From NCBI GenBank assembly GCA_029865665.1, contig JARXAV010000261.1, positions 1 through 11,086 on the forward strand: 11,086 nt of DNA, given 5' to 3'. Every line of letters starts with the position of its first letter. The stretch's first letter is position 1. Positions 5,901-11,086 of the stretch are shown here, piece after piece. Below the pieces are notes generated by a model that saw only the letters and a program-made list of their open reading frames with translations, was not told the origin of the DNA and made no database searches. Source of the DNA: Flectobacillus sp. (lineage in GTDB: Bacteria; Bacteroidota; Bacteroidia; Cytophagales; Spirosomataceae). Made by a program: the position numbers and the translations under genes.

Positions 5901-7198
5901 TGAAAGGATACTACTTAAAAACAGAAAAAGTAACTTATACCCAATTAGGGAAAGAACAAAAAGCGATTATAAAAATGGCTCGAGACTTTTCTGTATTGAG
6001 TATTAAGGCTTTTGATGCCAACACCGATAAAGCCATTGGCGAAGTCTTCTATAGTATTACAGATGCAGTAAGTAATAAGCCAGTGGCAGCTATGATTACG
6101 CTTACCAATGGGGAATGCAGTGCTGATTTAAAAGTAGGTAAATCCTATCTTATCAAAGCAAAATTGGCAGGCTATAAGGACTATGAGTATAGCTATACTG
6201 CCTCAAAAGAAGATAATAGTCTGAACGTAAAATTACGACCATTCCTGAAACAATTACTCTTCTTTCATGCTATTGACCCAATCAAAAAGAATAAAGTACC
6301 GGCACTCTTCAAGGTTATTTCACCTTCTGGAGAAACCATTGCTTCTGGTAAAACCGATTCAAACAAAGAATCTGTTGCAGTCAGTTTAACAGAAAAAACA
6401 AACTATACCATTGAAATTATCGCCACAGGATACAAGACCTACGAGGGTAGTTTCACCGCTGATAGTTCTATGCGTGGAGAACTAGCAAAACGAGCGTTTT
6501 GGCTAGAAAAAGGGGAAAGTAGATTTACCTTCAGAGTAATCGATTCTCATTCTCGTTTGGTTGTGCCTCAATGTAAAATTAAACTAATTGATGTTAAATC
6601 GAATCAAGAACTAATACCTGATTTAAAGGGCGATGAATATGTTACCGAACTCAGTCCAGTAGCGAGTTATAAACTAGAAATCGAAGCCGCTGGATATAAT
6701 GCTTATGTTGGCAGAGTTGACCCTGCTACGTTTAATAATGCAAATGATAAACGAAAAGACATTCAATTAGTTAAAAAGAAAGAAGCGATTACCAGCCAAG
6801 CAACGACAAAAGAACGTCCACAACCAGCACAAAAGAGTATCGACAAAATTGAACGTGGCAAATCAATTGTGTTGAATAATGTTTATTTTGAACAAAGTAG
6901 CTTTATTCTCCAAAAAGAATCGTACACTGAATTAGATAAACTCGTTGAAATACTCAAGAATAACCCTCAAACCAAAATTGAGATTGCTGGACATACTGAT
7001 AATGTAGGTGATGCTCGTTTGAATCTGGCATTATCAGAAAACAGAGCAAAAGTGATTCTTAATTATTTAGCACAAAGAGGTATTTCTGAAGACCGATTGA
7101 TGTACAAAGGTTATGGCGGAAGTCGCCCAGTAGCACCAAACGACAGCGAAGAAAATAAACGTAAAAATAGACGAGTAGAAATAATGGGCATTCAGTAG
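2966..7198 (+). CDS. Large exported PD40 / tandem beta-repeat / OmpA peptidoglycan-binding protein
   Basis: Predicted periplasmic protein anchored to peptidoglycan. Numbered from ATG 2966 (1410 residues): signal peptide with basic MKNKPK, hydrophobic ILVLLFCTCF and likely cleavage after SIG29. Residues about 48-290 carry five PD40 (TolB-like) propeller modules, for example PSLSADGKYLYF and RIMPDGKTLLIS. Residues 296-386 are a carboxypeptidase-regulatory-like domain. Residues 398-1269 hold ten beta-sandwich repeats of about 87 residues, most ending in an A.GY motif. Residues 1296-1408 are an OmpA C-terminal domain, with peptidoglycan contacts Asp1345 (GHTDNVGD) and Arg1360 (LSENRAK). An ATG at 2939 would add nine residues; 2966 is preferred because it gives a clean signal peptide. 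PorE of the type IX secretion system combines PD40, regulatory-like and OmpA domains, but no TPR region is seen here and this protein is much longer. The exact role is unknown. Confidence 0.9.
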   Translation: MKNKPKVTYSLHTLRILVLLFCTCFRSIGQEGTLLPPPINTVKFTEQNPSLSADGQTMIFESDRQGVWKLFETHKSGGKLWSVPVVLSTVQNNSIKIVAGTSFLSYDSNMLFFAAQSLTNSGHEDIYYCERTKSGWTAPQSISGTINTTDLESYPSLSADGKYLYFSKAKFIEGDKKDPLQRCYRIMVAERGGDGLWQKPTELPSPVNMICEKAVRIMPDGKTLLISSIRRDGQGSFDLYKTEKINPTTWGQMSSVEGINSTEIEISGSVSACGDLLYYSRAGDIYSTTLNGFASSLLPLKGLVSDSLTGKAIKVSISLLDADKAGIALAKGISSEADGAFTLLVKAKNRYVLEINEAGYYRKKVFVDLTDNNPCDNLRQLPIKLMPLVRKEQEKSIYQLSLLAVDAQTNMTIPANFEAKEVKSGQIIPLQNDATSLQNKGSFILKEDYSIETEMPGYKPQSFSLRIDDTKELLPVSIIKLEPLTYNFNIKVLDAGTNEIIKNAVVTITNLENNQSAVMGVKPENGECNTNLLNNKGYKIVVSADLFEDNVQLVQKTASMKELSLKLIPKKTSAVNFIAVDAETGVMIPADFVISSEKTGNTFTGKSTQSTEYFAVRLNQNDNLKVQVSAEGYAPARSLVEINDLILGNRREYIVKLVTDRYPLTIKVADAETKKSIKEVSLKVIDLKSGEIRVVTKSTTNEYSTVLKRTGTYEIIIKAEDYIGVSERIESMPSGSALNFTLTKKKTIGADFNVIDEASGKAIKSDITIKAEKAQKTFHFKDAAEVSLKIAEKEVFTVETAAEGYKPKQSTFNMADFVLDKKYEYTIRLEKAAFTLKLKVFDKSTNMPVEVDGLSITDLSSKGSRPDVVRLPNGEASVSLTPENKYLLEIMAEGYMPYKEELSKFTKNEWTCLLTPKLQASYLIFSAVDSTSGKSLEASFKISSENSSTASLQGKTSETLPTYKMSITEPQTFSVETFVKGYYLKTEKVTYTQLGKEQKAIIKMARDFSVLSIKAFDANTDKAIGEVFYSITDAVSNKPVAAMITLTNGECSADLKVGKSYLIKAKLAGYKDYEYSYTASKEDNSLNVKLRPFLKQLLFFHAIDPIKKNKVPALFKVISPSGETIASGKTDSNKESVAVSLTEKTNYTIEIIATGYKTYEGSFTADSSMRGELAKRAFWLEKGESRFTFRVIDSHSRLVVPQCKIKLIDVKSNQELIPDLKGDEYVTELSPVASYKLEIEAAGYNAYVGRVDPATFNNANDKRKDIQLVKKKEAITSQATTKERPQPAQKSIDKIERGKSIVLNNVYFEQSSFILQKESYTELDKLVEILKNNPQTKIEIAGHTDNVGDARLNLALSENRAKVILNYLAQRGISEDRLMYKGYGGSRPVAPNDSEENKRKNRRVEIMGIQ

Positions 7199-7228
7199 TT
7201 AAATCTCCTGATTCATCATCAACAAAAT

Positions 7229-7981
7229 ATGGCAAAATTAGCACTAATTACTGGAGCAAGTTCTGGTATCGGAAAAGCAACGGCTGAAGCCTTTGCAGCA
7301 TTAGGAATTAATTTAATCCTTTGTGGCAGAAGAACAGAACGCCTAGAAGAGGTAAAAAGTCAACTCAGCTCGAAGGTCGAAGTACATACACTAAGTTTTG
7401 ATGTACGAAATAACGAAGAAGTAGTAGCCGCTTTAAATAGCTTGCCCCCTTCGCTTAAAGAAGTGGATATTTTAATCAACAATGCGGGCAATGCTCATGG
7501 GATGTCAAGCATTCAAGAGGGCGATTTAGCCGATTGGGATGCGATGATTGATGGAAATGTAAAAGGACTTCTTTACGTTTCTAAAGTAGTAATGCCATGG
7601 ATGATTGAACGTAAAAGTGGGCATATTGTCAACCTAAGTTCTATTGCTGGCAAGCAGACTTATCCAAATGGAGCGGTTTATTGTGCATCTAAAGCGGCAG
7701 TAGAATCTATTTCGGAAGGAATGCGTTTAGACCTAAATCCACACGGTATCAAAGTTACGAACGTTGCTCCAGGAGCGGTTGAAACGGAGTTTTCGATGGT
7801 TCGTTTCAAAGGAGATGAAAGTCGCTCACAATCGGTTTATCAAGGCTTTGAGGCTCTGAAAGCAGAAGACATTGCAGACATTATTGCCTTTACCGTCACT
7901 CGTCCTCCACACGTAGTCATGGCAGATATTTTGATTTTACCAACGGCACAAGCTTCGCCTTACGTGCTAAAAAGAACATAA
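7229..7981 (+). CDS. Short-chain dehydrogenase/reductase, YdfG-like, NADP-dependent
   Basis: Cytosolic classical SDR of 250 residues. The Rossmann nucleotide motif TGASSGIG is at residues 8-15. Arg34-Arg35 after the second strand (LCGRRTERL) favour NADP(H). NNAG is at 84-87. The catalytic set is Ser138 (NLSSIAG), Tyr151 and Lys155 (YCASK), and PGAVETEF is at 181-188. The C-terminal stretch EDIADIIAFTVTRPPHV followed by DILILPTAQAS matches YdfG-type enzymes, which oxidise L-allo-threonine, L-serine and related 3-hydroxy acids; that substrate is inferred from resemblance only. The gene starts 30 nt after the stop of the PD40-OmpA gene with no promoter or terminator between, so co-transcription is likely though a functional link is not evident. 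It ends at the bidirectional terminator at 7981-8023. Confidence 0.93.
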   Translation: MAKLALITGASSGIGKATAEAFAALGINLILCGRRTERLEEVKSQLSSKVEVHTLSFDVRNNEEVVAALNSLPPSLKEVDILINNAGNAHGMSSIQEGDLADWDAMIDGNVKGLLYVSKVVMPWMIERKSGHIVNLSSIAGKQTYPNGAVYCASKAAVESISEGMRLDLNPHGIKVTNVAPGAVETEFSMVRFKGDESRSQSVYQGFEALKAEDIADIIAFTVTRPPHVVMADILILPTAQASPYVLKRT

Positions 7982-8023
7982 AAAAAAAAGAGCTTCTTGA
8001 AAAATCAGGAAGCTCTTTTTTTT
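7981..8023. terminator. Bidirectional intrinsic terminator
   Basis: Stem AGAGCTTCTTGA (7989-8000), loop AAAA, and TCAGGAAGCTCT (8005-8016): 12 bp with one T-G wobble. It is flanked by eight T residues on the plus side (8016-8023) and nine A residues on the other (7981-7989). It therefore serves both the dehydrogenase gene and the convergent rlmB. The A-run begins within the dehydrogenase stop codon. Confidence 0.92.
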
Positions 8024-8043
8024 ATAAAAATTCTATAGAAGTC

Positions 8044-8847
8044 TTACAAAGATACGCTCAAACGTTGGCGAATTGCTTCGTATAAAATTACGCCATTCGC
8101 TACCGAAACGTTTAATGAACCTACTCGTCCTTGCATCGGGATAGCGGCTAATTCATCGGCTGCACGTAATAATTCATCCGAAATACCATCTTCTTCAGAA
8201 CCCATTACGATCGCTGTTGGAATCGTAAAGTCAACATCATAAATATTTTTAGATACCTTTTCCGAACAAGCAACTACCTGAATTCCTGAGTTTTGAAGAT
8301 ACTGAATTGTTTTATATAAATTCTCTTCTCTACAAACAGGTAAAAAGTTCAACGCTCCTGACGAAGTCTTCATGGCATCTGCATTGATTTCTGCTGCACC
8401 ACGAGTAGGAATTACAATTCCATTTACGCCTGTACATTCCGCAGTACGAGCAATTGCTCCAAAATTACGAACATCCGTAACACGGTCTAATACCAATAGC
8501 AAAGGTACTTGCCCTTTTTCATATACATCGGCAATGACATTTTCAAGTTTGGCATAATTGATAGCCGAAACAAAGGCAATAACCCCTTGGTGGTTTTTGC
8601 GAGTTACTCTATCAAGCTTTTCACTAGGAACTTTTTGTACGGGAACACCTCTCAAACGAGCAAATTCCAATACTTCAATACTTCCTAATTCACGCTGAAC
8701 TAATATTTTATCTATTTCTTTTCCAGCACGCAAACATTCTAAAACAGGTTGAATACCGAAAACTATTTCCTTATTATCAATCTTTGGTTGTGGACTAAAA
8801 TGTCTGAATGGTTTTCTTGGGCCATCAAACTTCTTTTCTTCTGACAT
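8044..8847 (-). CDS. rlmB: 23S rRNA (guanosine-2'-O)-methyltransferase, RlmB/TrmH (SpoU) family
   Basis: SAM-dependent 2'-O-methyltransferase with the knotted SpoU fold, 267 residues, normal for RlmB. An N-terminal substrate-binding domain (FGIQPVLECLRAG, residues 30-43, and LVQREL) is followed by the three SpoU motifs: LDRVTDVRNFGAIARTAE (120-137) with Asn128 and Arg134; IVMGSEEDGIS (213-223) with Glu218; and IPMQGRVGSLNVSVA (236-250). In E. coli, RlmB modifies a guanosine in the 23S peptidyl-transferase region; Bacteroidota homologues are annotated the same way, but tRNA or other rRNA positions cannot be excluded. The first 25 residues are charged and proline-rich, a short extension ahead of the domain. 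The ATG at 8845-8847 is 53 nt downstream of the GWxTD gene stop, and a promoter occupies that gap. Confidence 0.92.
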   Translation of the reverse strand: MSEEKKFDGPRKPFRHFSPQPKIDNKEIVFGIQPVLECLRAGKEIDKILVQRELGSIEVLEFARLRGVPVQKVPSEKLDRVTRKNHQGVIAFVSAINYAKLENVIADVYEKGQVPLLLVLDRVTDVRNFGAIARTAECTGVNGIVIPTRGAAEINADAMKTSSGALNFLPVCREENLYKTIQYLQNSGIQVVACSEKVSKNIYDVDFTIPTAIVMGSEEDGISDELLRAADELAAIPMQGRVGSLNVSVANGVILYEAIRQRLSVSL

Positions 8848-8868
8848 ACGTATGCTTATTTATTTCTG

Positions 8869-8899
8869 CAAAGGTCGCAATTTTTTATCCTTAATCAAA
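8869..8899 (-). promoter_or_regulatory. Promoter of rlmB
   Basis: Minus strand: TTTG (plus 8896-8899), a 19-nt spacer, then GACCTTTG (plus 8869-8876), one base off TAnnTTTG. It starts two bases past the stop of the upstream GWxTD gene and predicts a very short leader of roughly 15 nt. rlmB can thus be transcribed alone as well as by read-through. Confidence 0.5.
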
Positions 8900-8900
8900 C

Positions 8901-10145
8901 TTATCGCACAACAACATCACCATTACGCCATTGTTCAACCGTCGGAAACCAAATTGATTGAAATTCTGCATAACGTTGTAACTCATAATGGTCGTCTGTA
9001 AACTGATTGGCTCGCTTGTTAAAAGTAAAATTCACTTCCGAATATTGACTATTACGCACGTAAGTCCAAATCTCTTTATCACGAGTTTTCGTAACTCTTG
9101 TAGGTGTACCCATAATAATCCAAACCATTCCACGGTCGGTCTTCCAACCTACTTTATAAGAAGTAAACAATTCATTTGCCTGAGCTACTCGCTGAAAATA
9201 AGCTTTGATGATACGTTTTGATAACTGCTGATTTCCTTGTGTTAAATTTAACCAATAGTTATCTAACGCCAATTTAATTTCTTTGGAGTCCCTTAAATCT
9301 TGAGCCTCGGAATTGGTACTCATATAAATTAACGGTTTTGTCAATTTCTCAGGGCGAGTTAAACGTGGGTAACGCTTATCTCCTACCACAAAACCAACGC
9401 CATAGGCATCAGCCGTATCTTTAGTAAAATAAAACAAGGCTTCATCCTGAAAATTATACAATTTATTTGACGTAATCGAGAACGATGAATCCACAAATAA
9501 CTGACGTTGAGCCTGACGTGGTGCAGTAGCCATTGGAGACTGTGCAGGATCAAAATCAAACTGGTAGCGGAAAGCCTTAAATGTCTGCTCTTGGCTATTT
9601 AAACTTTTCAAGATAACCGTATCCTGTGCCGTGAAATAATTTCCAACATAAGGAATCGTCCCTGTTTTATCAAAAAAGGTAAAATAATCAGACGATTTCA
9701 TGGATTGAAAACGAAGCAAAGTTGTAGCATTCGTTTCAGCTCCCGTTTTCGTATCTTGAATTGACAGTACTAAAACCCCAGTTAATAACTCTTTAGGTTT
9801 AGGGACATCAAAAATTAACATCCAATTTTCTTTATTCTGTAACAATTTAGCATTCGATAAACTTAATGCCCGTTGTTCCAAAATTGTTTTATTCATAAAG
9901 TCAGGATACAAGGTATATCGGAGCGACAATTCCTGTGCTAGACTTTCTAAGGTAGCAGTTCTGTCCAAATCAAGATGGACATATACTTTCAAAGAAGCAC
10001 CATTATCTAAAAACTTCGTTTTCGTTACAATCGACTGAATTGTAGAAGCTGTTTTATCTACTTGCTTAGTAGTTGGCGTGGTGTTGGAGGCCACACAACC
10101 AGCCAATAATACAACGAGTGATAAAAAAGTACTGATTCGTTTCAT
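8901..10145 (-). CDS. GWxTD domain-containing lipoprotein
   Basis: Predicted envelope lipoprotein of 414 residues. The N terminus MKRISTFLSLVV followed by lipobox LAGC puts the acylated cysteine at position 17, followed by a Ser/Thr-rich linker. The C-terminal part contains the defining GWKTD at 333-337, then RGMVWIIMGTPTRV (338-351) and EIWTY (358-362); this region (about 300-400) is the GWxTD domain found widely in Bacteroidota and related phyla, with no established biochemical function. The middle (about 45-260) looks beta-rich and has no motif I recognise. The ATG at 10143-10145 is fixed by the signal peptide. The gene lies upstream of rlmB on the same strand, with 53 nt between them, and is divergent from the methyltransferase gene at 10320. 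No convincing promoter was found in its 5' region. Sorting to the inner or outer membrane cannot be decided; Bacteroidota do not follow the E. coli +2 rule. Confidence 0.88.
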   Translation of the reverse strand: MKRISTFLSLVVLLAGCVASNTTPTTKQVDKTASTIQSIVTKTKFLDNGASLKVYVHLDLDRTATLESLAQELSLRYTLYPDFMNKTILEQRALSLSNAKLLQNKENWMLIFDVPKPKELLTGVLVLSIQDTKTGAETNATTLLRFQSMKSSDYFTFFDKTGTIPYVGNYFTAQDTVILKSLNSQEQTFKAFRYQFDFDPAQSPMATAPRQAQRQLFVDSSFSITSNKLYNFQDEALFYFTKDTADAYGVGFVVGDKRYPRLTRPEKLTKPLIYMSTNSEAQDLRDSKEIKLALDNYWLNLTQGNQQLSKRIIKAYFQRVAQANELFTSYKVGWKTDRGMVWIIMGTPTRVTKTRDKEIWTYVRNSQYSEVNFTFNKRANQFTDDHYELQRYAEFQSIWFPTVEQWRNGDVVVR

Positions 10146-10187
10146 CTTATTTTTTCTTAATAGCTAAAAACATATCCATAAAAACAC

Positions 10188-10204
10188 TAAAATATAGTAT
10201 TTTA
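10188..10204. repeat. AT-only inverted repeat upstream of the GWxTD gene
   Basis: TAAAATA (10188-10194), TAG, TATTTTA (10198-10204): perfect 7-bp arms in the divergent intergenic region, 43 nt from the GWxTD start. It could be an operator, but AT-rich sequence makes this easy by chance. Confidence 0.2.
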
Positions 10205-10267
10205 ACGAACCAATTTAATCAGTATTTTCCTCATGTCAAGCAAAAGAGGTATTTTTGGCATAATATT

Positions 10268-10275
10268 TATCTTTG
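10268..10275 (+). promoter_or_regulatory. -7 promoter box of the methyltransferase gene
   Basis: TATCTTTG matches TAnnTTTG exactly and would start a transcript near 10281, about 40 nt before the ATG at 10320. No TTTG stands at the expected distance upstream; the nearest (10254-10257) is only 10 nt away. The -33 element is therefore weak or absent. Confidence 0.45.
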
Positions 10276-10319
10276 CTAACCAAAAAACGTAATTAATACG
10301 AAACGAATACCGCAATCTT

Positions 10320-11086
10320 ATGTACAAAACGACAGAAATCGCCTCTTCAGAAATCATCTCCGACAACCCTGTTCATCAGCGTTTGTTGTTTCCTTATATA
10401 GAAGCCGCAAAAATGGTTTCGGGTAATTTATTAGAAATTGGTTGTGGAACAGGTCGAGGTGTAGGCGTTTTAGCACCATCGGTTAGTAATTACACAGGTG
10501 TAGATAAGAACGAACCCTTAATGACTAAATTAAGTGCAGACTACCCCAACTTCACCTTTATTGATATGTTCTTGCCTCCTTTGAAAGGACTAGCAGATAA
10601 TACCTTTGACTTTGTAGTAACGTTTCAAGTGATTGAACACATTGAACCAGATGCAGAATTTATCAAAGAAGCTCATCGTGTTTTGAAACCAGGAGGAAAA
10701 TTAATTTTAACAACTGTCAACCGTAAATATTCGCTGTCTCGTAACCCTTGGCACGTACGTGAATACCTAGCCTCAGAATTGAAAGCGTTAATTCTGAAAA
10801 ACTTTGCAAGCATCGAAACTAAAGGAGTACACGGTAACGAAAAAGTAATGGCTTATTACGAAGAAAATAAACGCTCGGTTCAAAAAATCACCCGTTTCGA
10901 TATTTTCAATTTGCAATACCGTTTACCAAGATGGATGTTACAAATCCCTTATGATATTGCTAACCGTTTGAGCAGAAACATCATTCAAAAATCCGATAAC
11001 TCATTAGTAACAGGTATTACGTATCAAGATTATTTCTTGAATGACGATGCCGAAGAATGCTTAGACTTCTTCTATATCGCTACGAA
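10320..11086 (+). CDS. Class I SAM-dependent methyltransferase, 3'-truncated
   Basis: Open from ATG 10320 to the right edge (255 residues visible, no stop), so the gene continues beyond the window. The Rossmann SAM-binding motif I is LLEIGCGTGRG (residues 37-47), with the motif II acidic residue Asp62 in GVDKNE. FDFVVTFQVIEHI (96-108) and the motif LKPGGKLILTT (122-132) are typical of the Methyltransf_11 / UbiG-like group. NPWHVREY at 142-149 is a signature of family members acting on small molecules or envelope glycans, but the substrate cannot be named. The tail after 180 (TRFDIFNLQYRLP onward) is rich in basic and aromatic residues and may contact the substrate. The gene has its own -7 box and is divergent from the GWxTD gene, sharing a 174-nt intergenic region. 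Confidence 0.88.
   Translation, partial: MYKTTEIASSEIISDNPVHQRLLFPYIEAAKMVSGNLLEIGCGTGRGVGVLAPSVSNYTGVDKNEPLMTKLSADYPNFTFIDMFLPPLKGLADNTFDFVVTFQVIEHIEPDAEFIKEAHRVLKPGGKLILTTVNRKYSLSRNPWHVREYLASELKALILKNFASIETKGVHGNEKVMAYYEENKRSVQKITRFDIFNLQYRLPRWMLQIPYDIANRLSRNIIQKSDNSLVTGITYQDYFLNDDAEECLDFFYIAT

Noticed and set aside
8372..9221. Plus-strand short ORFs opposite rlmB and the GWxTD gene
   Set aside because: Shadows of strongly supported minus-strand genes, with no motif and no start context.

Overview
The window is AT-rich DNA from a member of the Bacteroidota, probably Cytophagales-like. Three things suggest this: promoters of the TTTG / TAnnTTTG type, starts without a Shine-Dalgarno sequence, and families typical of the phylum (a PD40-OmpA envelope protein and a GWxTD lipoprotein). 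Placement below phylum level is inference; there is no rRNA gene to confirm it.

Layout: (1) 2-982 (+), the C-terminal part of a MATE efflux transporter cut by the left edge. (2) 983-2005, a 1 kb stretch with no convincing protein gene, holding four copies of a cassette. Each copy has a hairpin and an invariant 26-nt block. Read on the minus strand, each hairpin becomes a clean intrinsic terminator, and the outer two copies (1022-1106 and 1498-1579) have a TACATTTG box at the right place to start a 65-75 nt RNA. I read this as a small family of minus-strand sRNA genes, three of them in a 93-94 bp tandem array. Their 5' ends are complementary to a sequence that looks like a translation start (CTAAACCTATTTAACTATG). 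This is the most interesting part of the window. (3) 2006-2563 (-), pth, with its own promoter. (4) 2966-7198 (+), a 1410-residue exported protein: a PD40 propeller, one carboxypeptidase-regulatory-like domain, ten tandem beta-sandwich repeats alternating between two types, and a C-terminal OmpA peptidoglycan-binding domain. (5) 7229-7981 (+), a YdfG-like short-chain dehydrogenase 30 nt downstream. (6) A strong bidirectional terminator at 7981-8023 separates it from (7) 8044-8847 (-), an RlmB/TrmH-type rRNA 2'-O-methyltransferase, preceded by (8) 8901-10145 (-), a GWxTD-domain lipoprotein. (9) Divergent from it, 10320 to the right edge (+), a class I SAM-dependent methyltransferase, truncated by the window.

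The protein genes are ordinary core or envelope functions: translation quality control (pth), ribosome modification (rlmB), envelope (PD40-OmpA, GWxTD, MATE) and metabolism (SDR). They do not form one pathway. The candidate new system is the sRNA-like cassette family; the unusual protein is the alternating-repeat OmpA protein.
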